This document shows, piece by piece, positions 10,422 to 20,869 of a DNA stretch of 64,000 nt. How positions within the stretch are numbered: the first letter of the stretch is position 1; every line of letters starts with the position of its first letter. The notes beneath the pieces were generated by a model that had not been told where the DNA came from, made no database searches, and worked only from the letters and a program-made list of their open reading frames with translations. The stretch is from an uncultured Pelagibacteraceae bacterium. GTDB lineage: Bacteria; Pseudomonadota; Alphaproteobacteria; Pelagibacterales; Pelagibacteraceae. The position numbers were made by a program, and so were the translations under genes. Location: positions 88,458 through 152,457 of the forward strand of contig CACAWY010000001.1 in the NCBI GenBank assembly GCA_902536385.1. Direction: 5' to 3'.

Positions 10422-11471
10422 ATGAAAAGTTTTAATTTTATAGTGATTATTTTAGTTATTTTTTTAAAAACTGGAAATGTTTTATCTTCAACAACGTTGT
10501 TTAATGTGAATAATATTGAGGTATCAAATAATTTTAATACAAATAATGAGGTATTAGCTAACCAGGCTATAAAAAAAGGTTTTCAGGAACTTATTAATAA
10601 AGTTTTATTAGAAAAGGACTTAAGTAAACTTAAAGGTTTAAATTTTAATAAAATAAAAACTCTAGTTGCATACTATCAAATTGCTGAGACTATCGAAAAT
10701 CAAAAAAATAATGAAATAAAGAAAATTTTCAATATTTTTTTTGATAAAGAAAAAGTACATGACTTATTTTATAATTATGAAATTTCGTACTCAGATTTAT
10801 CTCAATATGAAATATATTTTTTACCTATTCATAAAAAAAAGGATCAGCTTTATGTCTATAACCAAAATTATTTTTATGAAAAATGGAATGAAATTAATCA
10901 TGATGAACTAATTGAGTTTATTTTACCTTTAGAGAATATCGAAATTCTTCAAAATATAAATCAATTAAAAGATGACTTGCTGAATGTTGACATCAGAAAT
11001 ATTTTTCAAGAATACTCAAAAAAAAATTTTGTCCTGGTATTAATAGAAGAAAAGAAACTTAATGAATATCGAATTTTTTTAAAGACAAATATAATGGGTA
11101 AAAATATCAATAAAAGTTTTGTGATTAAAAAAAACCAGAAACAAGATAAAGAATTTTATGATAATATTATTATTTATACAAAAAAAGAAATTGTAAACCT
11201 AATAAAGTCCCAAAATCTTATCGACATAAGAACTCCATCTTTTATAAATATTAAATTCTTACTTAATAAAAAAAATAATTTAGTAGAGCTAAATAAGAGA
11301 ATTCAAAAAATTGATCTAATTGAAAATTTGTATGTTCAAGAGTTCAATCAAAAATATGTTCTATTAAAAATAAAATATTTGGGGAATATCAATAAAATAA
11401 AAAGTCAATTAAAAGAGCAAGATATTGTATTAGAACTAATAGCAGATGAATGGAGTTTAAAATTTATTTAA
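10422..11471 (+). CDS. DUF2066-type predicted secreted protein
   Basis: N-terminal signal peptide; weak family assignment relying mainly on position between purM and hda. Confidence 0.5.
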   Translation: MKSFNFIVIILVIFLKTGNVLSSTTLFNVNNIEVSNNFNTNNEVLANQAIKKGFQELINKVLLEKDLSKLKGLNFNKIKTLVAYYQIAETIENQKNNEIKKIFNIFFDKEKVHDLFYNYEISYSDLSQYEIYFLPIHKKKDQLYVYNQNYFYEKWNEINHDELIEFILPLENIEILQNINQLKDDLLNVDIRNIFQEYSKKNFVLVLIEEKKLNEYRIFLKTNIMGKNINKSFVIKKNQKQDKEFYDNIIIYTKKEIVNLIKSQNLIDIRTPSFINIKFLLNKKNNLVELNKRIQKIDLIENLYVQEFNQKYVLLKIKYLGNINKIKSQLKEQDIVLELIADEWSLKFI

Positions 11472-12127
11472 TGAGCCAATTGACTTTTAAGTTTCCCTTT
11501 AAGACCGAATATTTTCATCAAGATTTTTATGTTTCTAGTAATAATTTTTCAGCATATAAATTAATAGAGAGTTGGCCTAACTGGCCAAGCAAATGGCTTA
11601 ACGTTTATGGTCCATCTGGGTCAGGAAAAACTCACTTATCAAAAATATTGGAGAAAAAAATTAAGAAGGTAGTCATAGTAAACACAAAAGATATTGATGA
11701 CTCAGTAATATCTAAATTAGAAAGTTTTGACTGTTTAATTATTGATAGTTTTAAATATGAAATAGAAGATAAATTACTATATTCGTTGTTAAATCAATCA
11801 AAACAACTAGATAATTTTATTTTGATTAACAGTTTAAAACCAATAAAAAATTTTGAATTTAAATTAAATGATTTAAAATCTAGAATGAGTAGTTTCTTAT
11901 CGATGGGTATCGACTTACCCACTGATGATTTGTTAAAGGTAATTGTTATGAAATCTTTTTCTGATAAACAGGTTAATCTTGATCCTAAAATATGTGACTA
12001 CATAATTAAAAATGTAGAGAGATCATATGATAAAATGATAAGTTTTTTAAAAGATGTTGATGACTTTTCATTATCATCTGGAAAATCGATAAATATTAAT
12101 TTAATAAAAAAAGTACTAAATAAATGA
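11471..12127 (+). CDS. hdaA: Hda-like DnaA-homologous replication regulator (start moved to internal Met)
   Basis: QLTFKFPFKTEYFHQDFYVSSNNFSAYKLIESWPNWPSKWLNVYGPSGSGKTHL: clamp-binding-like QLTF N-terminus plus Walker A; no DnaA domain IV. ORF track start is 11450; ATG at 11471 gives MSQLTF. Confidence 0.82.
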   Translation: MSQLTFKFPFKTEYFHQDFYVSSNNFSAYKLIESWPNWPSKWLNVYGPSGSGKTHLSKILEKKIKKVVIVNTKDIDDSVISKLESFDCLIIDSFKYEIEDKLLYSLLNQSKQLDNFILINSLKPIKNFEFKLNDLKSRMSSFLSMGIDLPTDDLLKVIVMKSFSDKQVNLDPKICDYIIKNVERSYDKMISFLKDVDDFSLSSGKSININLIKKVLNK

Positions 12128-13911
12128 ACAAATTTAGAACTCATACTTGTGTAGAATTAGGCGAAAAAGATATTAAAAAAAATATTGTACTTTCAGGTTG
12201 GCTTCACCGCAAGAGAGACCACGGTAATCTATTATTTCTAGATCTTAGAGACCACTATGGCGTTACCCAGTGTGTTATTGAGAATAATAGTCAATATTTC
12301 AACTTATTAGAAAAAACTAAACCAGAGTCAGTTTTAAAAATATCTGGGGAAGTAGTAAGAAGATCTAAAGGCACAGAAAATTTAGAATTAAAAACTGGAA
12401 AAATTGAGGTAAGTATTAAAACGGTTGAAATTTTATCAGAGGCTAAGGAACTTCCAATTCCTGTCTTTGGAGATCAAGATTATCCAGAAGATTTGAGACT
12501 TAAATACAGATTTTTAGATCTAAGAAGAAATGAAATGCATGAAAATATAATTTTACGATCAAAAGTAATTTCTTTCATCAGAAGTGAAATGTTTAAAATT
12601 GGATTTCTTGAGTATCAAACTCCAATTTTAACCTCTTCAAGTCCAGAAGGTGCAAGAGATTTTTTAGTACCAAGTAGATTAAATCCGGGAAAATTTTATG
12701 CTTTACCGCAAGCACCCCAACAATTTAAACAACTTATTATGGTTTCTGGTTTTGATAAATACTTCCAAATAGCTCCGTGTTTTAGAGATGAGGATGCAAG
12801 ATCAGATAGAAGCCCTGGTGAGTTTTATCAATTAGATTTGGAGATGTCGTTTGTTGAACAAGAGGACGTTTTTAATGTAGTTGAAAAATTAATGATAAAT
12901 TTATTCAAAGTATTTTCAAATAAAAAGATGATGTACGAAAAGTTTCCCCGTATTCCCTTTAAGGACTCAATGTTAAAATATGGAACTGATAAGCCCGACT
13001 TAAGAAATCCATTAATTATTCAAGACGTTACATTTCTTTTTAGCAGAGATGATGTAAAGTTTGAGATATTTAAACAATTGGTGAAGGATGGTTCTGTCGT
13101 TAGAGCGATAGTTACAAAAAACACAAAAGATAAAGCAAGAAGTTTTTTTGATAATATTGATAAATGGGCTAAAGATCAGGGAGCATCTGGTTTGGCATAC
13201 TTTACCTTAGAAAAAAATGATAAAATTACTGGTAAGGGCCCTGTGGGGAAATTTTTTAGTGAGGAGTCACTAAAAGAGCTAATGAAAATAAGTAATATTT
13301 CTATTGGAGACAGTATTTTTTTAGCTTGTGGGAAAGAAAGGGAAGTTGAAAAAATTTTATCATTAGCAAGAGACAAAATAGCAAAAGATCTTAATTTAAT
13401 CGAAGATGATAAATTTGCTTTTTGCTGGATAGTTGATTATCCAATGTTTGAATTAGATGAAAAGACTAATAAAATTGTGTTTAGTCATAATCCTTTTTCT
13501 ATGCCTCAGGGTGAAATTAAAGATCTTAACTTCAATAAGCCTCTCGAAATGAAAGCATTTCAATATGATATCGTTTGTAATGGAGTGGAGCTTTCTTCAG
13601 GAGCAATCAGAAACCATATTCCTGATCTCATGTATAAATTGTTTTCTGTTGTTGGATATCAGAAGGACGAAGTCGATAAAAAATTTAGCGGTATGATTAA
13701 CGCCCTTAGTTACGGCGCTCCACCTCATGGAGGGATAGCCCCAGGAATTGATAGAATAGTAATGTTACTTGCAGATCAAATAAATATAAGAGAAGTTACT
13801 TTATTTCCACTAAATCAAAATGCTCAAGACTTGATGATGCAGGCACCCACAAGTGTTGATGATAAACAATTAAAAGAATTAGGCATAAAATTAGATATAA
13901 AGAAAAGTTAA
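12124..13911 (+). CDS. aspS: aspartate--tRNA ligase
   Basis: [13 protein letters not shown]...[10 protein letters not shown], class II motifs ([29 protein letters not shown]). Confidence 0.97.
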   Translation: MNKFRTHTCVELGEKDIKKNIVLSGWLHRKRDHGNLLFLDLRDHYGVTQCVIENNSQYFNLLEKTKPESVLKISGEVVRRSKGTENLELKTGKIEVSIKTVEILSEAKELPIPVFGDQDYPEDLRLKYRFLDLRRNEMHENIILRSKVISFIRSEMFKIGFLEYQTPILTSSSPEGARDFLVPSRLNPGKFYALPQAPQQFKQLIMVSGFDKYFQIAPCFRDEDARSDRSPGEFYQLDLEMSFVEQEDVFNVVEKLMINLFKVFSNKKMMYEKFPRIPFKDSMLKYGTDKPDLRNPLIIQDVTFLFSRDDVKFEIFKQLVKDGSVVRAIVTKNTKDKARSFFDNIDKWAKDQGASGLAYFTLEKNDKITGKGPVGKFFSEESLKELMKISNISIGDSIFLACGKEREVEKILSLARDKIAKDLNLIEDDKFAFCWIVDYPMFELDEKTNKIVFSHNPFSMPQGEIKDLNFNKPLEMKAFQYDIVCNGVELSSGAIRNHIPDLMYKLFSVVGYQKDEVDKKFSGMINALSYGAPPHGGIAPGIDRIVMLLADQINIREVTLFPLNQNAQDLMMQAPTSVDDKQLKELGIKLDIKKS

Positions 13912-14729
13912 TTTTTACTTTTAAGATTTATTCTTACGTCAGAAAGATCAACAAGTTTTTCCTTGTAGTTGCTTCTTACAAAACCTTTTGATGTTATATT
14001 TTTGACAATTTTAAGAAATTTATCGTCAGTTCCCTCATCATCTAAATTTTCAGATCTAGCGATGGTAGGAGTATGAGCTAAATCTTCTTTTCCAAGGTAA
14101 GAAATTGCAAGCTCTCTAAAAACGTAATCAAGAATTGAGGAGGCACTTAAAATTCTATCATTGCCTATCACTTTTCCGGATGGTTCAAATTTTGTATCAA
14201 TGAAAGCATCTACATACTCATCTAAAGGTACCCCATATTGTAAGCCTAAAGAAATTGCTATAGCAAAATTATTCATCATCGCCTTCACTAATTCTCCCTC
14301 TTTATTCGTATCAATAAATATTTCACCAATTTTTCCATCGTCATATTCGCCAGTGTGTAAATAAACTTTATGATCTCCTATCTGGGCTTTTTGAATGTAT
14401 CCTTTGCGTCTATCTGGCATTTTAAATCTAGTATTATTTTTAACTTTAGCCTCTAATGAATTATTAATTATTTTAGCGTTATCATTTTTAAGTAATTTGC
14501 CTGAAATTTCTTTAGCAGCAGTATCGGTTACTAACTTTTTTTTATTCTCTATGCCTTTGTCGTCGCCAATTTTTTTCGTTTTTCTATTATTTAATTTTAC
14601 GTCTATAACCTCAACCTCTCCATCTTTACGATTATCAATTTTTGATAATTCTTGATCGTTTAAATCATTCAGTTTGTGTACAGTTTTAAATGTACAGGTA
14701 TAAAAGGTTTCAACAATATATTTTTTCAT
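13908..14729 (-). CDS. stand-alone protein resembling the C-terminal (TSCPD-like) region of B12-dependent class II ribonucleotide reductase NrdJ
   Basis: [79 protein letters not shown]...[16 protein letters not shown] resembles the C-terminus of NrdJ; no catalytic RNR domain adjacent. Confidence 0.72.
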   Translation of the reverse strand: MKKYIVETFYTCTFKTVHKLNDLNDQELSKIDNRKDGEVEVIDVKLNNRKTKKIGDDKGIENKKKLVTDTAAKEISGKLLKNDNAKIINNSLEAKVKNNTRFKMPDRRKGYIQKAQIGDHKVYLHTGEYDDGKIGEIFIDTNKEGELVKAMMNNFAIAISLGLQYGVPLDEYVDAFIDTKFEPSGKVIGNDRILSASSILDYVFRELAISYLGKEDLAHTPTIARSENLDDEGTDDKFLKIVKNITSKGFVRSNYKEKLVDLSDVRINLKSKN

Positions 14730-14772
14730 AAATTTATGGAATCTAGTTAACTAAAGATATATATTAATTTTC

Positions 14773-14802
14773 AAGTGTGTCTATTTATAAATAAATACAC
14801 TT
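14773..14802. repeat. 30-bp imperfect inverted repeat in divergent promoter region
   Basis: AAGTGTGTCTATTTATAAATAAATACACTT: 13 of 15 pairs Watson-Crick, one G-T, one mismatch. Confidence 0.75.
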
Positions 14803-14831
14803 ATTGATTGTGTGGATTTAAAATTTCAAAT

Positions 14832-15179
14832 ATGAAAATTTTTTTTACTTGGTGGAACAAACAAACATTAGGAACTTTAATTAAAACTTTTTTTACAGGA
14901 AAATTAGTAGGAAAAGATGAATTTGGAAATAAGTATTATCAAAACAAAAAAAATGAAAGGTGGGTAATTTACTCGAAAGAAATAGACGCTACAAAAATTA
15001 CCTCTAGCTGGTACCTTTGGATGCATCATACTATAGACAAAATTCCAGAACATAATGAGAAAAAGAAATATAAATGGCAAAAAAAACATTTAGAAAATAA
15101 AACTGGCACAAACGAAAAATATAGACCAGTAAAAATTAAAAAAAACAATGTTCAGAAAAAATATGAAACTTGGAAATAA
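14832..15179 (+). CDS. NADH:ubiquinone oxidoreductase accessory subunit NDUFA12 (B17.2) family
   Basis: FTGKLVGKDEFGNKYYQNKKNERWVIYSKEIDATKITSSWYLWMHHTIDKIP typical of NDUFA12. ORF track start 14808; ATG at 14832 is more plausible. Confidence 0.9.
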   Translation: MKIFFTWWNKQTLGTLIKTFFTGKLVGKDEFGNKYYQNKKNERWVIYSKEIDATKITSSWYLWMHHTIDKIPEHNEKKKYKWQKKHLENKTGTNEKYRPVKIKKNNVQKKYETWK

Positions 15180-15669
15180 TTTACAGCTTTTATTTATTTA
15201 TTGTTTTTTTTTATTTTCTCCTCACTCTTTTGCAGAAAATAGTATTATTTCTACTCCATTACTTAACATAGAGAAACTTAAACCAAGTTATGAAGATCCT
15301 GACTTAAAAAATGATAACCAATCTAATAGTAAAACCATACAAAAGAAAAAAAAACTTTTTAAAGAAAACATGAATTCAAATGCAATTTTAATAGGCTTGG
15401 ATAAAATTACTGCAAAATCTTCAAAAATTTTTGTAAAGTTAAATGAACCAAAAAAATTTGGACCACTTGAAATAAAAATTCTTAAATGTGGAAAAGTAAA
15501 GAATAACAATATTCTAGATGATGTAGCCTATATGCAAGTGAAAGATCTATCAAAAAGTGAAAATGAGAAAGTTTTTATATTTAATGGATGGACGTTTGCA
15601 TCAGACCCTAATCTTACACCTTTTGACCATGCTATTTACGATTTACAACTTGTTAATTGTAACGTCTAA
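15163..15669 (+). CDS. DUF2155 domain-containing secreted protein
   Basis: Signal peptide, then LIGLDKITAKSSKIFVKLNEPKKFGPLEIKILKCGK...FNGWTFASDPNLTPFDHAIYDLQLVNC; next to NDUFA12 as in many alphaproteobacteria. ORF track start 15148. Confidence 0.8.
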   Translation: MKLGNNLQLLFIYCFFLFSPHSFAENSIISTPLLNIEKLKPSYEDPDLKNDNQSNSKTIQKKKKLFKENMNSNAILIGLDKITAKSSKIFVKLNEPKKFGPLEIKILKCGKVKNNNILDDVAYMQVKDLSKSENEKVFIFNGWTFASDPNLTPFDHAIYDLQLVNCNV

Positions 15670-17003
15670 AAAAATTTTTCTTTTGACAACCAATTTGTAT
15701 CAAAATCTGAGTTTATAAACTTTTTATGATTGAGAATTTTTTTATGCAATTCGATAGTTGTTGTTATACCTTCTAAAACGAATTCATCCAAAGATCTTAA
15801 AGTTCTTTGTATAGCCTCAGTTCTATTTCTACCTTTACATATTACTTTAGCTATTAAACTGTCATAATAAGGAGTGATCTTGCAACCCTGAAAAACAGAA
15901 CCATCAACTCTTGTTCTAAAACCTGATGGCTGGTGACAAACACTTATTGTGCCAGGGCTTGGTTGAAAATCTAAAGCTGGATTTTCAGCATTTATTCTGC
16001 ACTCTATTGAATGACCTCTTGGATCTATATCACTTTGATTAAGCGCTGTATTTCCCGAATGGGCAATCCACAGCTGTTCTTTAACTATATCTATTCCAGT
16101 TTGAACCTCTGTTACTGGATGTTCAACTTGAACTCTCGTGTTCATTTCTAAAAAATAGAACTTACCGTCTTCATATATAAACTCAACTGTTCCAGCTCCT
16201 TCGTAATTAATTTGTTCTACCATTTTTACGGTTTTTTCTAAAAGATCTTTCCTCTGTTTTTCAGTTAGCACTGGGCTGGGGGTTTCTTCAATTAGTTTTT
16301 GATGTCTTCTTTGAACTGAGCAATCTCTTTCTCCTAAATGCACTGTCTTATTTTTACCTGACATAATTTGAACCTCTATGTGCCTTGGGTTTTTAAAATA
16401 CTTTTCTATATATAACTCATCATTACCAAAAAATTTTTTAGCCTCCGTTTTGGCTGTTAAAAATAAGTTTTCTAGTTTACTTTCATCGTCTACAATTTTC
16501 ATACCTTTGCCACCTCCACCTCCAGCAGCTTTGATTAATACTGGATAACCAATTTCCTTACAAATTGATTTAGCTTCAGAAAAAGATTTTACCCCTCCTT
16601 CCGATCCTTCAATAACTGGTAAACCATACTTTTTTGCTATTCTCTTAGCTTCAATTTTGTCTCCCATTTTTGAGATAATTTCTGCGCTTGGTCCAATAAA
16701 TTTAATTCCATGCTTGCTTACTATTTCTGAAAATTTGGCGTTTTCAGATAAAAAACCATATCCAGGATGTATTGCTTCAGCACCGGTTAAGTCGACTGCT
16801 GACATTATTGATGAAATATTTAAATAACTATTTTGTGGTTGATGAGATCCAATACAAACACTTTCATCTGCAAGTCTGACATGCATGGAGTCAGAATCAA
16901 CATCAGAATGAACAGCAACTGTATTAATACCCCATTCTTTACAAGCCCTAATTACTCTAACAGCTATTTCACCCCTGTTAGCTATCAAAACTTTTTTGAA
17001 CAT
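15666..17003 (-). CDS. accC: acetyl-CoA carboxylase, biotin carboxylase subunit
   Basis: FKKVLIANRGEIAVRVIRACKEWGI, AAGGGGGKGMKIV, EMNTRVQVEHPVTE. Confidence 0.97.
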   Translation of the reverse strand: MFKKVLIANRGEIAVRVIRACKEWGINTVAVHSDVDSDSMHVRLADESVCIGSHQPQNSYLNISSIMSAVDLTGAEAIHPGYGFLSENAKFSEIVSKHGIKFIGPSAEIISKMGDKIEAKRIAKKYGLPVIEGSEGGVKSFSEAKSICKEIGYPVLIKAAGGGGGKGMKIVDDESKLENLFLTAKTEAKKFFGNDELYIEKYFKNPRHIEVQIMSGKNKTVHLGERDCSVQRRHQKLIEETPSPVLTEKQRKDLLEKTVKMVEQINYEGAGTVEFIYEDGKFYFLEMNTRVQVEHPVTEVQTGIDIVKEQLWIAHSGNTALNQSDIDPRGHSIECRINAENPALDFQPSPGTISVCHQPSGFRTRVDGSVFQGCKITPYYDSLIAKVICKGRNRTEAIQRTLRSLDEFVLEGITTTIELHKKILNHKKFINSDFDTNWLSKEKFF

Positions 17004-17004
17004 T

Positions 17005-17430
17005 TTATTTAAGCAAAATTAATGATTGTCCAAATTCAACTGGCTGACCATCCTCGACTAAAATTTTTTTGACTTCACCATCATTTGTTGATGGAACGTG
17101 ATTCATTGTTTTCATAGCCTCAACAATCATTACCGTTTGGCCCTTTTTAATTTTATCTCCAACTTCAACAAATTTTTTTGCACCAGGTTCTGGAGCTAAG
17201 TAAGCCGTGCCAATTATCGGTGATTTAATTCTTATACCATCGTTATCATCGGAATTTTTTAAGACAGACTTATTAGGAGATACTACTGCTCCAGTTTTTA
17301 AACCCTCAACTATCTTTGAAGCTTTTGAAACCTTAATTTTTGTTTGCCCATCTTGATATTCTAACTCTGTAAGACCAAACTCTTTTAAATTATCTACTAG
17401 TTCTTTTATTAATTTTTTATCAATTTTCAT
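17005..17430 (-). CDS. accB: acetyl-CoA carboxylase biotin carboxyl carrier protein
   Basis: VEAMKTMNHVPS biotinylation motif; adjacent to accC. Confidence 0.96.
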   Translation of the reverse strand: MKIDKKLIKELVDNLKEFGLTELEYQDGQTKIKVSKASKIVEGLKTGAVVSPNKSVLKNSDDNDGIRIKSPIIGTAYLAPEPGAKKFVEVGDKIKKGQTVMIVEAMKTMNHVPSTNDGEVKKILVEDGQPVEFGQSLILLK

Positions 17431-17864
17431 TTATCAATATATTCTTCCATTGCTTGAAGTGCCATTATATAACCATTTGCCCCAAATCCACAAATAACAC
17501 CACTAGAAACTCTACTTATTAACGATTTATGCCTGAAATCTTCTCTATTGTAAATATTACTTATATGTAATTCTATAATTGGAATTTTTAAAATTTTAAG
17601 GGCATCGTGGATCGCAACAGAAGTATGAGTATATCCACCAGCATTGATAATTAAACCATTATACTCATTTCTAGACTCTTGAATTTTATCTACAATTTCG
17701 CCCTCAATATTTGACTGATACAAAGTTACTCTTAATTTGTTTTTATCTGCAAAATCCTTACATTTTTTTTCTATATCTTTAAGTGTAAAACTTCCATATT
17801 GTTTTCTTTCTCTTTCACCTAAAAGGTTGAGATTTGGACCATTAAGAATTATAATTTTTTTCAT
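17427..17864 (-). CDS. aroQ: 3-dehydroquinate dehydratase, type II
   Basis: ILNGPNLNLLGERERKQYGS, LIINAGGYTHTSVAIHDAL, IELHISNIYNREDFRHKSLIS. Confidence 0.96.
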   Translation of the reverse strand: MKKIIILNGPNLNLLGERERKQYGSFTLKDIEKKCKDFADKNKLRVTLYQSNIEGEIVDKIQESRNEYNGLIINAGGYTHTSVAIHDALKILKIPIIELHISNIYNREDFRHKSLISRVSSGVICGFGANGYIMALQAMEEYIDK

Positions 17865-17897
17865 TGGTATTTATTATTAGCATTGATTAACTGAATT

Positions 17898-18101
17898 ATG
17901 GCAAAAATACAATTAAATGGTAAAAGAATCACTATTAAATCAAAATTATCCATAATGGATTTATTGAAAAAATATAAATTAAACAATAAGAGGATAGCGA
18001 TTGAATATAACGGTGTCATTTTGCCAAAGATAAAATATAAAAATAAATATCTGCAAAATAACGACAAATTAGAAATAGTGCATTTTATAGGTGGTGGGTA
18101 A
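17898..18101 (+). CDS. thiS: sulfur carrier protein ThiS
   Basis: 67 aa, beta-grasp-like small protein ending in GGG; directly upstream of thiG. Confidence 0.88.
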   Translation: MAKIQLNGKRITIKSKLSIMDLLKKYKLNNKRIAIEYNGVILPKIKYKNKYLQNNDKLEIVHFIGGG

Positions 18102-18876
18102 ATTGAAAAATGATTTTTTAAAAATATCAAATAAAAAACTTAAGTCCAGATTAATTGTTGGTACTGGAAAATATAAAAATTTTAAGGAAACTGCTCAAGC
18201 CATCAAAGCTTCCGGTGCAGACATGGTTACAGTTGCAGTAAGACGTGTTAATATAACAGATAAAAAAAAACCATTATTAACAGATTACATTAATCCAAAA
18301 AAAATTATTTTATTACCAAATACTGCCGGATGTTATAGCTCAGAAGAAGCCTTAAGAACATTACGGCTTGCTAGAGAGATGGGCGGGTGGAAATTAGTTA
18401 AGTTAGAGGTTCTTGGAGATAAAAAAACACTTTATCCAAATATGATCGAAACAATTAAATCGACAAAAATTTTGGTAAAAGAGGGATTTAAAGTGATGGT
18501 ATACTGTACAGACGATCCTTTATTAGCAAAAAAATTAGAGGATTCAGGAGCATCTGCAATAATGCCTTTAGCTTCACCGATAGGCTCAGGACTTGGATTG
18601 CAAAATAAAGTAAATATTTCTTTAATTATTAAAAAATCTAAAGTTCCAGTCATAGTTGATGCAGGAATTGGAACAGCTTCTGACGCAACAATTGCAATGG
18701 AATTAGGCTGCGATGGAGTGCTTATTAATAGTGCAATAGCAAATTCAAAAAATCCAATTATAATGGCTAAGGCATTTAAAGATGCAGTTATATCAGGAAG
18801 AAATTCTTTTTTGGCGGGCAGAATGAAGAAAAAATTTTTTGCTTCACCAAGCTCTCCATTGAAGGGTTTAATTTAA
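18091..18876 (+). CDS. thiG: thiazole synthase (non-ATG start; GTG 18091 or TTG 18103)
   Basis: [65 protein letters not shown]. Confidence 0.94.
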   Translation: MVGKLKNDFLKISNKKLKSRLIVGTGKYKNFKETAQAIKASGADMVTVAVRRVNITDKKKPLLTDYINPKKIILLPNTAGCYSSEEALRTLRLAREMGGWKLVKLEVLGDKKTLYPNMIETIKSTKILVKEGFKVMVYCTDDPLLAKKLEDSGASAIMPLASPIGSGLGLQNKVNISLIIKKSKVPVIVDAGIGTASDATIAMELGCDGVLINSAIANSKNPIIMAKAFKDAVISGRNSFLAGRMKKKFFASPSSPLKGLI

Positions 18877-20727
18877 CTTTTTTTTTCTCCGTATCCATAA
18901 AGTTCTTAATATTTTTTTTGTTTTAACCTTCTTGTTAATCGACTTAGTTTTCTTTGATTGTTTTATATCTTTGATCTTAATTTTTTTGATTTCCTCTTTA
19001 AATTTTACTCCTTTGAAATTTTCAAATGAATTTATTATTTTCTTTGATTTATTTAATAATTCAATTTTATATTCTGGTATTATGAATTTTTCATCTGATA
19101 AAATCTCGAATTTAAGTGAATATTTTTTTTGAAAGTATTTTAACTCTTCTACAAAACTATTTTCTATAAGCAATTTAACCTTTTCAGGCACGTAAGTTTT
19201 GATTAATTTAACCTTATCGGTAAAAGCTAAATGTTGTATCTTTTTAATAATTTTTTGCGCAAAAGACTCAAAAGATAATTGTGTTTCCCATTTAATAGAT
19301 CCCTCTCTTAATCTTTGTCTTGTCATTTCAAGAAGACCAAAATTGCTAATCCTTCCAATTTGGATTCTTGCTCTATCTTTTCTTATACTCTCTCTCATTT
19401 TTTTTTCTACTATTCGTCTATTGTAAAAATTCATCATATCAATAAAATCTATTACAATAAGTCCAGATAAATCTCTCAACTTAATTTGGTGGGCTATTTC
19501 TTCTGCTGCTTCAAGATTTGTATTTAAAGCAGTTTTCTCAATATTGATCTGTTTTGTTGATTGGCCGGAATTAATATCAATTGCTACTAAAGCTTCAGTT
19601 GGATTAATGACTAGATACCCTCCGGATTTAAGCTTAACAGTTGGCTCATAAATATTATTTAATTCCTTTTCAATTTTTGCATCATGGAAAAGTGGAATTT
19701 TACCGCGGTATTTTTTAATATTTTTTAAATATTTAGGCATAAGGTCCTTCATAAATTTTTTTGCTTTTTGATAAGCTTCATTTCCCTCTATGTAGATATT
19801 TTTTGTTTCATTATCGTAAATATCTCTTAAAGTTCTTTTTATAATATCTCCCTCTTCATAAACTAAAGAGGGCGCATTAGACTCTAAAGCTTTATCCTTT
19901 ATCGTCTCCCAAGTTTTCAAAGTACTTTGAAAATCTTTCTCAATTTCATTTTTGGTTTTATTTGCACCTGCAGTTCTAACAATCACCCCCATACTTTTTG
20001 GAATTTGAATTTCAGAAAGAATATCTCTTATTTTTTGCCGATCTATAGAATTAAAAATCTTTCTTGATATTCCACCTCCTTTTGGAGTATTTGGCATAAG
20101 AACCATGTACTTCCCAGCCAAAGAAATAAAAGTTGTTAATGCAGCCCCTTTTTGTCCTCTTTCTTCTTTTATAACTTGCACAAGTATAACTTGACCTGGT
20201 TTAATAACTTCTTGGATTCTATACCTTTTAATTCCAAATTTTGATTTTACCTCATCTCTATAATTTTTTTTTTGTGTTTCGTTATCTTTACTAATTTTAT
20301 TATTATCTAATTTTTCACTTTCATCTATCTGGTTATTATTAGTTTCCTCAAAGTTTTTTTGATCTATTTGTCCTACATTATTGTTTATTTCATTATTTTC
20401 TTCGGAAGTCTCAACTGCTTTATTTTTTAGGTCCTCCCTTATTTTTTCCTCTGCTATTCTAATTTTTTCTTTATCTTCTGAAGGCAATTGATAATAATCA
20501 GATTGAATATCATTAAATGCAAGAAAACCATGTCTATCTCTTCCAAAGTTTACAAACGCGGCCTGCAAGGAAGGCTCCACTCTACTTATGGTACCGAGAT
20601 AAATATTGTTTTTAAAGTTTAAATTGTTCTTATCTTCAAATTCGTATTCTTCAATTGAATTTTCTGATTTGAGAACAATACGAGTTTCATTCGGATGCGA
20701 AGCATCAATATATAAATTTTTTTCCAT
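18868..20727 (-). CDS. rne: ribonuclease E/G family endoribonuclease
   Basis: S1-like N-terminus ([29 protein letters not shown]), [38 protein letters not shown]. Confidence 0.92.
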   Translation of the reverse strand: MEKNLYIDASHPNETRIVLKSENSIEEYEFEDKNNLNFKNNIYLGTISRVEPSLQAAFVNFGRDRHGFLAFNDIQSDYYQLPSEDKEKIRIAEEKIREDLKNKAVETSEENNEINNNVGQIDQKNFEETNNNQIDESEKLDNNKISKDNETQKKNYRDEVKSKFGIKRYRIQEVIKPGQVILVQVIKEERGQKGAALTTFISLAGKYMVLMPNTPKGGGISRKIFNSIDRQKIRDILSEIQIPKSMGVIVRTAGANKTKNEIEKDFQSTLKTWETIKDKALESNAPSLVYEEGDIIKRTLRDIYDNETKNIYIEGNEAYQKAKKFMKDLMPKYLKNIKKYRGKIPLFHDAKIEKELNNIYEPTVKLKSGGYLVINPTEALVAIDINSGQSTKQINIEKTALNTNLEAAEEIAHQIKLRDLSGLIVIDFIDMMNFYNRRIVEKKMRESIRKDRARIQIGRISNFGLLEMTRQRLREGSIKWETQLSFESFAQKIIKKIQHLAFTDKVKLIKTYVPEKVKLLIENSFVEELKYFQKKYSLKFEILSDEKFIIPEYKIELLNKSKKIINSFENFKGVKFKEEIKKIKIKDIKQSKKTKSINKKVKTKKILRTLWIRRKKKLN

Positions 20728-20869
20728 TTTAATTGAATTCCTTTTAATTTTTTGAAATCTGTAAATTTTATAATTGTCATATTTCTATTTTATACGTTTT
20801 TTAATATAAATACAGTTAATTAAACTCTAAATGCCTAAAGAAAGTCTAATTTATTAATAAAATGAATAA

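Noticed and set aside
13903-13922. AAAAGT...ACTTTT as a bidirectional terminator between aspS and the NrdJ-C-like gene
   Set aside because: Only 6 AT-rich base pairs with an 8-nt loop; too weak to call.
14797-14813. NrdR box (ACAC...GTGT) next to the NrdJ-C-like gene
   Set aside because: Spacing is N9 rather than the N8 of a 16-bp NrdR box and only one copy is seen, so not annotated as NrdR site; kept only as part of the dyad observation.
17861-18130. Minus-strand 89-aa ORF overlapping thiS
   Set aside because: Complement of thiS, which has convincing ThiS features and operon context.
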